62,829 nt of DNA from Treponema sp. (GTDB taxonomy: Bacteria; Spirochaetota; Spirochaetia; Treponematales; Treponemataceae): contig JAFSRD010000038.1 of the NCBI GenBank assembly GCA_017446265.1, positions 1-62,829 on the forward strand, given 5' to 3'. Both the position numbers and the translations under genes were made by a program. Each line of letters opens with the position of its first letter. Positions within the stretch are counted from its first letter, which is position 1. Positions 54,578 through 62,829 of this stretch are shown piece after piece. The notes under the pieces were generated by a model that ran no database searches, was not told the DNA's origin, and saw only the letters and a program-made list of their open reading frames with translations.

Positions 54578-54681
54578 GGTAAATATACTATATATTCGGT
54601 TTTTTTTCTCCATTTTGTGAATAATATAACCGAAAATATAATGAGAGAAAAGCGCAAATAGAAGTTTTTTAGAAAATATGA

Positions 54682-54687
54682 TATAAT
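54682..54687 (+). promoter_or_regulatory. -10 box of the 54718-62345 unit
   Basis: Consensus TATAAT, with a leader of about 24 nt to the ATG at 54718. No good -35 is visible 16-18 bp upstream. Confidence 0.4.
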
Positions 54688-54717
54688 ACGTGGTGGTGGG
54701 CTTTCCGGACTGAACGC

Positions 54718-57714
54718 ATGAAGATAAGGAAACTTATTCTATTGACAGCATATTGCATTCTCATATTGCCGCTTTTCGCACAAAATACGGAAACGTTGTC
54801 GCTTGTACATATCGATGAACTTATAGCGCAAACAGATTACGATGGAGCGCTCGCAAAACTTCACGATTTCATTGAATTGTACCCCGAACAATTTGACAGC
54901 GCACAAAAACGCGTGCGGAAAATTATGAAAGTGCGGAGCGAATATGCCGCTGTTGCACAAACGCTTGTCGATGTCATACAAAATGAACCTGAAAACGATG
55001 AAAAAATTCTTGCAATAATTGAGCGGCTGCAAACGCTTGAAAAAAATCCGACGGCTCGACAAGCTGCGTTTGTCCGCAACGCACAAATTGCAGCGCAGTT
55101 CAATGTGTACCGCAAACAGTTTTTAACAATTTTGCAGGAAGGGGTAAATCGTACTTACCGCGGTGATTATACAGGTGCAGTAGAAATCATACGGAGCGGC
55201 TTCTTCATGTATCAAGATGATTTTTTTGCCTCCGAGCCAAACGAAGCTGCCCGTGTGCGTGACATTCTTGCAAGTGTCGATGCACATATTGCCGAACACG
55301 CGCAAGCCCTGCAGCCGCTAACTGATGCTGTCGAGGCGTATATTGCGGCAGTACGTGCAGATGATGTGGAGCGAAGCCGCACAACATTTGCAGTTGTGCG
55401 TAGTGCGTTTGAATCGCATGCTGTGTTGCGGAATAGCGTCTTTCAATCTGGATATGAGCTTCGTTCTATTTTTACGGCTTTGCACGGCAATGACGACGAG
55501 GTGGGCGATGCCTCGTTTTTGCCGTTTGTCTCGCGCTACCTTCTTGGCATAGACACTATTCCTGATTCAGGCATTGCGGGCACAATCGACTACGAACGGG
55601 ATTTTCTCATAAAGCGCCTGAAAGATGAAACGACACGCGCACTTGAACGTGCTTCGCGCGTGTTCATTGGGGAAGCTAACGGCGACATTGCATCGCTTCC
55701 GTCGCAAACCTCGCTGACAGCTATTTCGTCATTTGCGATGCTTGGAAAAGCGCTTAATAATTTTTATCTGCTTTTTGAAGGTGAAAACAGCGAGCAGGAA
55801 CAGGCAGTGTTCTCGAATTTTTTATGCTCAATGGAATACGCTGCGGGGCTTTCAGAACAAGCTATGCTTTTGCGCGAATATGCTGTCGAGTTGCTTGCAG
55901 AATCAGAGCGTGCGCTTTCGCATGCCGCTCCACAAAATCCTGCGCAGGCAGAGCTTGACGGAAGCTCATATGCGCCATCGCTTTTTGCTTTTGCAGAAGC
56001 GATTGAAAATGCACGCGCTATGGACGCGGAACAAGCGCTTTCGTCTTTGCCGTGGGCAGTTGCATATGCGCACGCGAAAGCCGACGAAACAAACACACTC
56101 ATTTTGTGGGATGCATTTACAGATGCATATAAAAAAATGAGCAGCACCATTGCGCTTTTTAAACAAAACACATTGACGACGCTGTGGCAAAAAGTCGCTT
56201 TGCATTACGCTTTGTGCGCTTCTTCATATGTTAAGGAGCGTATGAGTGAATATGAGGAAGTGCAGAAGTTGTATCAAGGCACATACGACGAAACAACTGG
56301 ATTTACCTATAAATATCCGTCGCAAGCTGTCAGCGCATCTGCCGCGCTCCGTAGTGCAATTACAAAAAATAAAGCCATTCTCGTTCAGGCGAACACGCAG
56401 CTTGCAGGCAGTTCATATGTTGGGTCATATGCATCACACGTGCGCTCTATCTATGATGCTGTCACAACGCTTAATTCTCTTGAACCAAATCTTGTAGCAA
56501 TGGAAGCAAATGCGTCCGAGCAAGTGCTGCTGTCACAACGCGCACAGAACGAGGCCGACTTGCGCTACACGCAGGCGCAGCGCGCTCTTTCGTCAAACAA
56601 TTTTGATGAAGCTCGCCGTCGTCTGCAAGAAGCTCGTACAAAATACAACGAATCGCTTGCATATCAAGAATCTGAAACGTTGCGAGAACAATCTGACAGA
56701 CGGCTTGCATCGCTTGGTGCACAGATTCAGACGCGTCAAAACGAACAGATTGTCCGCCAAGTGCGTGACTTGAAAACGCGTGCGCGAACTGAATATTACA
56801 ACGGCAATTTTGATGCTGCGGAAAACGCGCTCACGCAAGCAAAAAATCTCTGGGCAGTGACAAATATTGACGAAGATCATGAAATTACGGCATTGCTCGC
56901 GCTCGTAAGCACAGCTCTTTCAATGAAAACTGGTCGCGTCATTTCGCCATCTGCGCCGCTTTATCCTGAAATGTCGCAGATATTGAGCATCGCTCAGCAG
57001 TATTTTAAACAGGGAGGCGATTTACTCAAAGCGGGGCGCGCTTCAGAAGGTAAGGAAGTGCTTTCGCAAGCATTGAAAAAACTGCAAGAGCTGCAACTCG
57101 TCTATCCACTCAATCAGGAAGCAAGTCTTTTGACGCTGCGCATTCAGCAAATCCTTGACCCGAACGGTTTTTCCGACTTATTTGCGCAGCGTGTAGAAAA
57201 TGCGCGCGCAAATTACAATGTGCAGGGTAAACAGCAGCAATCATATGCAGAGTTGCTTGACTTATATGAAATAAATTCGTCATATCCGGGATTGGCGCAG
57301 CTCATTTATAATGTTGAAATTGATTTAGGCATTCGCCAGAAGCCGCAGGACAGAACTGCCATTACGCGCTCATCGACATTGACAACGCAGGCGCAGAATA
57401 TTGTGAATGCAGCGGGACGCGATGAAGTGCAGTTGCAATCTGCGCTATCGCTCGTAAATGAAGCGATAGACTTGAATCCGAACAACGACAATGCTATATT
57501 GTTGAAAGATCGCATTCAAATTGCAATTGGCGGTCAGGCGTTAATTGTGCTTTCGTCTGAAGATGAAGCAAAATATCAAAGTGCAATTGCAGAGATGCAG
57601 AACAACAACATCGTCACGGCGAATGCACTTGTCGAAGAGCTTTTGCAAAAGACAGAAAACAGGCGTTCGTCCAAGATAATTGATTTGCAAAAAAAGATAC
57701 GGGCATTGCTGTGA
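54718..57714 (+). CDS. Large secreted helical (TPR-like) repeat protein
   Basis: 998 residues. Signal peptide ending at LLPLFAQ. The rest is almost all amphipathic helices with TPR-like units, clearest near the N terminus (IAQTDYDGALAKLHDFIELYPEQ) and at 640-700 and 900-950 (ALSSNNFDEARRRLQEARTKYNESLAY; ALSLVNEAIDLNPNNDNAILL). No enzyme motif. Probably a periplasmic scaffold. Its stop overlaps the next ATG by one base, so it is made together with the sensor phosphatase and may present a ligand or envelope state to it (inference). Confidence 0.8.
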   Translation: MKIRKLILLTAYCILILPLFAQNTETLSLVHIDELIAQTDYDGALAKLHDFIELYPEQFDSAQKRVRKIMKVRSEYAAVAQTLVDVIQNEPENDEKILAIIERLQTLEKNPTARQAAFVRNAQIAAQFNVYRKQFLTILQEGVNRTYRGDYTGAVEIIRSGFFMYQDDFFASEPNEAARVRDILASVDAHIAEHAQALQPLTDAVEAYIAAVRADDVERSRTTFAVVRSAFESHAVLRNSVFQSGYELRSIFTALHGNDDEVGDASFLPFVSRYLLGIDTIPDSGIAGTIDYERDFLIKRLKDETTRALERASRVFIGEANGDIASLPSQTSLTAISSFAMLGKALNNFYLLFEGENSEQEQAVFSNFLCSMEYAAGLSEQAMLLREYAVELLAESERALSHAAPQNPAQAELDGSSYAPSLFAFAEAIENARAMDAEQALSSLPWAVAYAHAKADETNTLILWDAFTDAYKKMSSTIALFKQNTLTTLWQKVALHYALCASSYVKERMSEYEEVQKLYQGTYDETTGFTYKYPSQAVSASAALRSAITKNKAILVQANTQLAGSSYVGSYASHVRSIYDAVTTLNSLEPNLVAMEANASEQVLLSQRAQNEADLRYTQAQRALSSNNFDEARRRLQEARTKYNESLAYQESETLREQSDRRLASLGAQIQTRQNEQIVRQVRDLKTRARTEYYNGNFDAAENALTQAKNLWAVTNIDEDHEITALLALVSTALSMKTGRVISPSAPLYPEMSQILSIAQQYFKQGGDLLKAGRASEGKEVLSQALKKLQELQLVYPLNQEASLLTLRIQQILDPNGFSDLFAQRVENARANYNVQGKQQQSYAELLDLYEINSSYPGLAQLIYNVEIDLGIRQKPQDRTAITRSSTLTTQAQNIVNAAGRDEVQLQSALSLVNEAIDLNPNNDNAILLKDRIQIAIGGQALIVLSSEDEAKYQSAIAEMQNNNIVTANALVEELLQKTENRRSSKIIDLQKKIRALL

Positions 57715-60700
57715 TGAAGAAGAATCCTGCTGCTGTAAAAGTGATTATGTCTCTTGCGCTATTGCTGTTTGCCTTGCCCGCTGTTTCTCAAAATTTTTAT
57801 TGGGAAAATCCTGTGCGCATCAGCACTGGAGATGCGCGTTTTCCCCACGTTGCGGCAAATGACAGTGATACGTATGTTTTTTGGCAAGAAGTAGATGCGC
57901 GCGCTGGGTGGATATGGCTTTCTTGCCAATATCGTGATGAACGCGGTGCATGGCAAACAAATAGTCGATTTGCAGGTCCTTTTCCATATTCAGGTGAAGT
58001 GCCAGACATCTATTCTGCTGCGGTCGCTGCAAATGGCACAATAGCAGTAGCAGCCCTTTCAAATATAGCGGAGCTTTCTGTGTTCGTTTCGCGAGACGGT
58101 GCAAAAAGTTTTTCACAGACAGTGCTCACCGGCGAAGATGAGCCGTTTGTAGCTCCGCGCATATATGCCACGCGCACCAACTCGTTTTTTTTATTTGTGT
58201 CGTTTGGAGAAGATGAATCGTTTCATATGCATTTTGCCACATCTAAAGACGGAATGCGCTGGGGGGCATTTGCTGATTTTGCAGGCGTACGCGGTTTGCA
58301 AAATCCGTTCATACCGGTGCTCGCTTCTACAGCAGAAGGAGAGCATGTTGTATTTCAGGCACAATATATAACAGGCAACCGCATCTCATATCAGTTGTAT
58401 GAAACAATTTCGACTGATGGCGGGCGCACATGGTCATCACCGTTGCTTCTTACCGATAGCAATGCGCTTTCTAGCGGCGACACACGCGACTTTGCGCTCT
58501 ATCACAATCAGCGTCCTGTTATGAGCGTTATAGCAGGCGAACTATATATTGCATGGGAGCGCACGTATTACGCTTCTGAATCAGCACACATCTGCGTTGC
58601 AAAGCTTTCGCGTTCAGGCATTGTGCCAGGCAGCATTGAACAAATTACAGCAGATGGAAATGCAAGCCGTCCCGTGTTGTTCTCGTTTAACGATATGATT
58701 TCTACAGTGTGGTTTGACACACGAAGCGGCGTTGAAGCTGTATACATGGCACAAAAGAGCGGGGTACTGTGGAATGAAATGCTGCTTTCTTCAGGTCGTC
58801 GCAACAGTTTGTTTGCGTTTCCCGTCATCGTGCGCAACAGCTCAGGCGCAAAATACTTGTCGTTTATTTGGCAAGAATCGCAGAGCATTTTCCGTCTTTC
58901 TCCTGATATTTCTGTTGAGCCTCCGCGCATAACGCCGCTTTCACATATTGCAGGTCGCCGTGCAACTGCTGAAAAAGTCAGGTATCGCATAACGCTCCCG
59001 GAAGATTCTTCGGGCATTGCAGGATTTTCGTGGAGCTGGGCAACCGACGAGCATGCTGTTCCGCCAAAATATATTATGAATCTTCCTGCACAGCGGACTA
59101 TTGAAGTGGCAGCTGAAAGCGAAGGCGCATGGCATTTAAAAGTGAGCGCACTCGACTACGCGGGAAACTGGTCTGCTCCTGCTGCTATTGAGTACTACCT
59201 CGATTTGACGCCGCCGAATCAACCTATTGTCGCGCTTCCAAAAACAGATGCGTTCGGTTTCCTTGAATCAAACTCGTTTGGTGTTCAGTGGAGTTCCGAT
59301 GCAAGCGACGATGATGTAGCAGGCTACACGTGGAACTTGCAATATCTTGCGCCAATAGATTCGCGTGTTGCAGAAAACAAGCGGCATCCTATTCGTATGC
59401 GCGATGAAGATGTGCGCTCGTTTGTATCATCGTTTATGGCTGCACATGCGAACGATGTATACGCTGTCGATTTGCCGCCGCGCCGCATTATGGGCACTGG
59501 CACAACTGCTTCTTTTTTAAATAGAAACAATGGATTGTATGCGTTTTCTGTCGCCGCTGTTGACACTGTTGGAAACATTGGAAAGCCGTCGTCTGTGCTA
59601 TTGCTTTTAAATAAATATGTGCCTGAAACATATATCCGATCAGTGAGCAGCGACAGCGACATATTCGGCAACATTACGCTTGATATTGTGGGCGGCGGTT
59701 TTACCTATGATGGAACTGTTGAAACGATATATATTGATGCTGACGGCACGCCGCCATATGCTATGACGCTTCGCCGCACTGATGGCGCGTTCCAAGTTAT
59801 TTCAGACAACAGAATTGCCAATGTCAAACTTGGCAATTCATTGCCCGAAGGTGTGTATCGTCTTGTCGTTGTGCATCCCGACAGAGGTTTGTACACGAGC
59901 GCGCCATTGCTTCGCATTGCAGAGAACGGTACAGTAAAAATAGAACGGCAGTATACATATGTTCCGTCGTGGATGCCTGTTCAAAATACGCTGAACTATC
60001 ACATTCAAATCGGAACGCTTTTACTATGGATTGTGTGCGCGCTTGCGACAGTGGGCTTTATTTTTGCAGCGCTCGGTCTTGTGCAAGCTGCGCGCGATGC
60101 TGTTGCGGTCCGTCTTGAAATACAAGCGCTCATTACAGGAGATGTTATGCCTTTTGAAAAAAAGAAGAAAGCAGTTCATTTGAAACAAAAAGGCGTGAGC
60201 TTGCGTCTTAAACTCATGGGGTTTACGATAATACTCGTTGTATGCATAGTAAGCATTGTTGCTGTTCCGCTTGGAATCAATATGGTGCGCACGCAGGAAG
60301 AAACGCTTGCGCGCGGGCTTTCCGAGCGAATAGACATGCTGCTTGAAAGCCTTACGGGAAGCACGCGCATTTACATGCCGACACAAAATATTCTTGAAAT
60401 GAATTATTTGCCCGAGCAAAAATCTGCGCTTGCTGAAGCTGAATACGTAACGATCACCGGCTACCCTGCAGATAACAGAAATACAAGTTTGGCATATGTG
60501 TGGGCAACAAATGATTCAGGTATTTCACAAAAAATTGCTAATTCACCGCTTACATACGGTGTCTCGGCATTGACAGACGACACTGTTTTGGAAATTGTGT
60601 CGCGTTGCGCAGAACTCAATGATGTTGCTGTACAAGCGGCTGGCGATATTGCTTCGGACATAGTTGCGCTCAACGCAGAAGGCATTGCACTCGCTTTGCG

Positions 60701-62345
60701 TACAGACAGCCAGTCTGTTGCGCGTCGTCAAGAGATTGCGGCAGTTGCAACGCAGCTTTCAAATAAACTGAATACGACGATGAATGAGCTTTCAGCAGGA
60801 GCACGCAGTTCAGTTCCCGAATACAACAACGTGCGCCTTGACAGAACGAATACCGAATATCTTTTCTATCGCCCTGTGCTGTATCGTCAGGGCTCATCGC
60901 ACGAGTATGTGCGCGGCATTGTGTTTGTCAAAGTGTCTACGCAAAATCTTATTAATTCTGTTGATGATGCGATGCGCAGAATTGCTGCCATTGCAGCGCT
61001 CATTGCGCTGTTTGCAATAGCAATTGGAAGCATCGGTTCGTTTGTATTAGCATCAATCATTGTCGCTCCTATTCGTAAACTTGCAGAGCATGTGCGCGTC
61101 ATAGGCGCTACGGTAGACAAGACAAGGCTTGTGGGAAAAGACATAGAAATCAAGCGACGCGATGAAATAGGACAGCTCGGTGAAAGCGTCAACGAGATGA
61201 CGCACGGACTAGTTCGAGCGGCACAAGATGAAAAATTGTTGCTTGACGGCAAAGTAGTGCAGCAGACATTTTTGCCGCTTCAGACGAGCAGCGACGGCGT
61301 AAAACAAACAATAGCGCATCTTGATGAAAGCAGCGTGCAGTGCTTCGGTTATTACGAAGGCGCTTCAGGCGTTTCGGGCGATTACTTTGATTACAAAAAA
61401 CTTGACGACAGATGGTATGTCATCATAAAATGCGATGCGTCGGGACACGGCGTTCCTGCGGCGCTTTTGATGACAGTTGTCGCAACGCTGTTCAGAAAAT
61501 ATTTTGATTCGTGGTCATATGAAAAAAATGGAACTCATCTCAACGAGCTTATTGCACAGATAAATGATTTTATCGAATCGCTCGGCATAAAGGGCAAGTT
61601 TGCGGCAATAATCATTTGCCTGTTTGACACTGCTACCGGCGATGTATACATGTGCAACGCAGGAGACAATATCGTGCATATTTATGATAGCGTTTCACAT
61701 AAAGAAAAAACGCTTACGCTTGTGCAAACGCCTGCAGCAGGTCCATTGCCGTCATTCATGGTTGAGATGCGTGGTGGATTCAAAGTTGAAAAAACGACTT
61801 TGCAGCACGGCGACGTGTTATTCTTGTACACTGACGGCATTGAAGAAGCGACACGAAAATTTCGTGATGCCTCTTTTAATGTTGTGAAATGCGAAGCGCA
61901 TGGATTGCATGAAGGAGATGCGCATGTCAATCACAAAGTAGGGGAAGAGTCTGAGCAGCTTGAAGCTGATCGTGTGCGAGCAATTATTGAGTCCGTGTTT
62001 GAGCGAAAAAAATATACGCTTGAAAAATATCATAATCCGATGCCTGCCGAAACGCTTGAATTTGATTTTACGACATGTACAGGAACGATTGAAGAAGTTA
62101 TCCTTGCGCTCGTATCTGTTGAAAAAGTGTTTCGCATGTACAAACCTGAAGATGCAACTGAAGCGGACAGCGTGCGTGTTGATAAACGCATTGATGCATT
62201 TTTGCAAAATCATTTTAACAAATATGCATATTATTGCGGCACAAAACGAGAAAGTGCTGAAAGCGAAAATTACTTTGAATATACGTTTTTGCGGGAAGAT
62301 GAGCAGCTTGATGATTTGACATTGCTTGCAGTGCGAAGACCGTAA
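57714..62345 (+). CDS. Giant membrane sensor with RsbU/SpoIIE-type PP2C phosphatase
   Basis: 1543 residues. Signal peptide (FALPAVSQ). The outer region (about 20-400) has Asp-box-like motifs (STDGGRTWSS, TSKDGMRWGAF), indicating a sialidase-type beta propeller, followed by Ig/FN3-like modules. Membrane helices near 763-790, 835-858 and 1088-1112, with a second outer loop (about 860-1085) and a HAMP domain (about 1110-1165). The PP2C domain starts near 1190 with GVSGDYFDY and KCDASGHGVPAALLM, then FLYTDGIEEA. Its final DDLTLLAVRR motif is at the extreme C terminus, after an insertion of about 140 residues. It should dephosphorylate an anti-sigma-antagonist-like partner not present here. Starts at ATG 57714; an in-frame GTG is at 57711. 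Confidence 0.9.
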   Translation: MKKNPAAVKVIMSLALLLFALPAVSQNFYWENPVRISTGDARFPHVAANDSDTYVFWQEVDARAGWIWLSCQYRDERGAWQTNSRFAGPFPYSGEVPDIYSAAVAANGTIAVAALSNIAELSVFVSRDGAKSFSQTVLTGEDEPFVAPRIYATRTNSFFLFVSFGEDESFHMHFATSKDGMRWGAFADFAGVRGLQNPFIPVLASTAEGEHVVFQAQYITGNRISYQLYETISTDGGRTWSSPLLLTDSNALSSGDTRDFALYHNQRPVMSVIAGELYIAWERTYYASESAHICVAKLSRSGIVPGSIEQITADGNASRPVLFSFNDMISTVWFDTRSGVEAVYMAQKSGVLWNEMLLSSGRRNSLFAFPVIVRNSSGAKYLSFIWQESQSIFRLSPDISVEPPRITPLSHIAGRRATAEKVRYRITLPEDSSGIAGFSWSWATDEHAVPPKYIMNLPAQRTIEVAAESEGAWHLKVSALDYAGNWSAPAAIEYYLDLTPPNQPIVALPKTDAFGFLESNSFGVQWSSDASDDDVAGYTWNLQYLAPIDSRVAENKRHPIRMRDEDVRSFVSSFMAAHANDVYAVDLPPRRIMGTGTTASFLNRNNGLYAFSVAAVDTVGNIGKPSSVLLLLNKYVPETYIRSVSSDSDIFGNITLDIVGGGFTYDGTVETIYIDADGTPPYAMTLRRTDGAFQVISDNRIANVKLGNSLPEGVYRLVVVHPDRGLYTSAPLLRIAENGTVKIERQYTYVPSWMPVQNTLNYHIQIGTLLLWIVCALATVGFIFAALGLVQAARDAVAVRLEIQALITGDVMPFEKKKKAVHLKQKGVSLRLKLMGFTIILVVCIVSIVAVPLGINMVRTQEETLARGLSERIDMLLESLTGSTRIYMPTQNILEMNYLPEQKSALAEAEYVTITGYPADNRNTSLAYVWATNDSGISQKIANSPLTYGVSALTDDTVLEIVSRCAELNDVAVQAAGDIASDIVALNAEGIALALRTDSQSVARRQEIAAVATQLSNKLNTTMNELSAGARSSVPEYNNVRLDRTNTEYLFYRPVLYRQGSSHEYVRGIVFVKVSTQNLINSVDDAMRRIAAIAALIALFAIAIGSIGSFVLASIIVAPIRKLAEHVRVIGATVDKTRLVGKDIEIKRRDEIGQLGESVNEMTHGLVRAAQDEKLLLDGKVVQQTFLPLQTSSDGVKQTIAHLDESSVQCFGYYEGASGVSGDYFDYKKLDDRWYVIIKCDASGHGVPAALLMTVVATLFRKYFDSWSYEKNGTHLNELIAQINDFIESLGIKGKFAAIIICLFDTATGDVYMCNAGDNIVHIYDSVSHKEKTLTLVQTPAAGPLPSFMVEMRGGFKVEKTTLQHGDVLFLYTDGIEEATRKFRDASFNVVKCEAHGLHEGDAHVNHKVGEESEQLEADRVRAIIESVFERKKYTLEKYHNPMPAETLEFDFTTCTGTIEEVILALVSVEKVFRMYKPEDATEADSVRVDKRIDAFLQNHFNKYAYYCGTKRESAESENYFEYTFLREDEQLDDLTLLAVRRP

Positions 62346-62399
62346 AATTGTCTTTGCGAATTGCATAAAATAGTGTATATTATAATCAGGAGGTACACT

Positions 62400-62753
62400 A
62401 TGGAGTTCGGCGATAAAATTAAAAAATATTTTGATAAAGGCGTAGAAGTTTCAAAAAACGCTTTTGACAAAGGCGTGGAGGCTTCGAAAAGCGCGCTCAA
62501 TAAAGCGAGCAATGTGGTGCAAGATTTTAGCGATAAAAGCGTTGTACGCATAGAAAGACGACAATTTGAAACAAAGCGCGATGAACAGTTTGCTGAGCTT
62601 GGTAAAAGAGTGGCAGCAAAAATTATTAATGAACAAGAACAAGCGGTACGGGCAGACGATAGTGAGATTGTTGGTATTATTGAAGAGATAAAGCGCTGCG
62701 AAGGAGAGATAGCCAAGCGCGAAGAAGCGCTTGGGACGAAGCAGGAGTCATAG
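62400..62753 (+). CDS. Small charged helical protein
   Basis: 117 residues, no signal peptide. The N terminus repeats an 11-residue pattern (KKYFDKGVEVSKNAFDKGVEASKSAL), then continues as one long charged helix with a heptad-like pattern; likely a coiled-coil oligomer. Function unknown. Strong AGGAGGT six bases before the ATG and a TATAAT just upstream (62381-62386), so it is expressed on its own. The longer in-frame start at 62361 lies within the promoter and is rejected. Confidence 0.82.
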   Translation: MEFGDKIKKYFDKGVEVSKNAFDKGVEASKSALNKASNVVQDFSDKSVVRIERRQFETKRDEQFAELGKRVAAKIINEQEQAVRADDSEIVGIIEEIKRCEGEIAKREEALGTKQES

Positions 62754-62778
62754 GGAGCCTGCAGCGCCTGTTTTTTTT
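62741..62778 (+). terminator. Possible terminator
   Basis: A short stem GCAGG/CCTGC (62741-62745 with 62758-62762) lies 8 nt before a run of eight T (62771-62778). The distance makes it weak. The last 50 bp of the window hold AT-rich sequence and a TATAAT (62802-62807), with GGGGAG at the very end that may be the ribosome-binding site of the next gene. Confidence 0.35.
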
Positions 62779-62829
62779 ACGATTTTTTGTTGGAAAAAAA
62801 GTATAATTTTTTTGAAAAAAGCGGGGAGA

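Overview
The window reads as the chromosome of a Treponema-like spirochaete. The support is a cheA / cheW-cheR / cheX / cheY cluster arranged as in treponemes, a UPF0164-type FadL-like outer-membrane protein, a DUF4912 + GH57 pair, and many SC-type lipobox lipoproteins next to outer-membrane beta-barrels. Base composition is intermediate, with no obvious island by codon use. The species cannot be fixed from the sequence alone. Coding density is high and 41 protein genes (one partial) plus two tRNAs are called.

Layout. (1) 1-375: 3' end of a polar amino-acid ABC ATPase. (2) 503-9141, minus strand: a spirochaete-type unknown protein and pgeF, a small seven-helix membrane protein resembling transmembrane terpene cyclases, rsgA-mutS2, and pgi. 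(3) 9206-9900: minus-strand tRNA-Gln(CTG) and tRNA-Glu(CTC), a 65-bp direct repeat that carries the 3' end of tRNA-Glu, tandem hairpins, and divergent strong promoters. (4) 9773-16797: one operon that appears to be a complete, self-contained phosphotransferase system for N-acetylmuramic acid (or MurNAc-GlcNAc). It runs RAT antiterminator/terminator leader, murQ, murP (EIIBC), mupG, a BglG-type antiterminator fused to EIIA-Glc, HPr, and enzyme I fused to an extra EIIB. (5) argS and a beta-hydroxyacid dehydrogenase. (6) 19844-28464: a secreted nucleic-acid-degradation locus (EEP-nuclease lipoprotein, lamin-tail lipoprotein, outer-membrane protein, 5'-nucleotidase, NUC-type endonuclease lipoprotein) whose genes carry G-runs of up to nine. 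(7) 28552-31552: peptide-binding lipoprotein and one permease. (8) 31619-36606: thrA, a DAHP synthase-prephenate dehydratase fusion, and ilvN without ilvB. (9) 36619-45209: unknown proteins, a membrane zincin, a degenerate MBL protein, a pentapeptide-repeat protein, murI, icd, dapL and a beta-barrel. (10) 45344-50120: chemotaxis operon, followed by a MITE-like inverted repeat. (11) 50216-62829: pseudo-receiver regulator, DUF4912 and GH57 proteins, UPF0164 protein, then a large secreted repeat protein and a 1543-residue sensor phosphatase.

The main observations are these. The MurNAc PTS fuses its antiterminator to its own EIIA and its enzyme I to a second EIIB, and it is preceded by a near-canonical RAT/terminator. 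About a dozen transcription units have a sigma-70-like promoter whose -10 box lies only 5-9 nt before the start codon, so leaderless mRNA appears common in this genome; several gene starts below are chosen on that basis. The extracellular nuclease locus looks like a split ExeM-type system with candidate poly-G phase switches.
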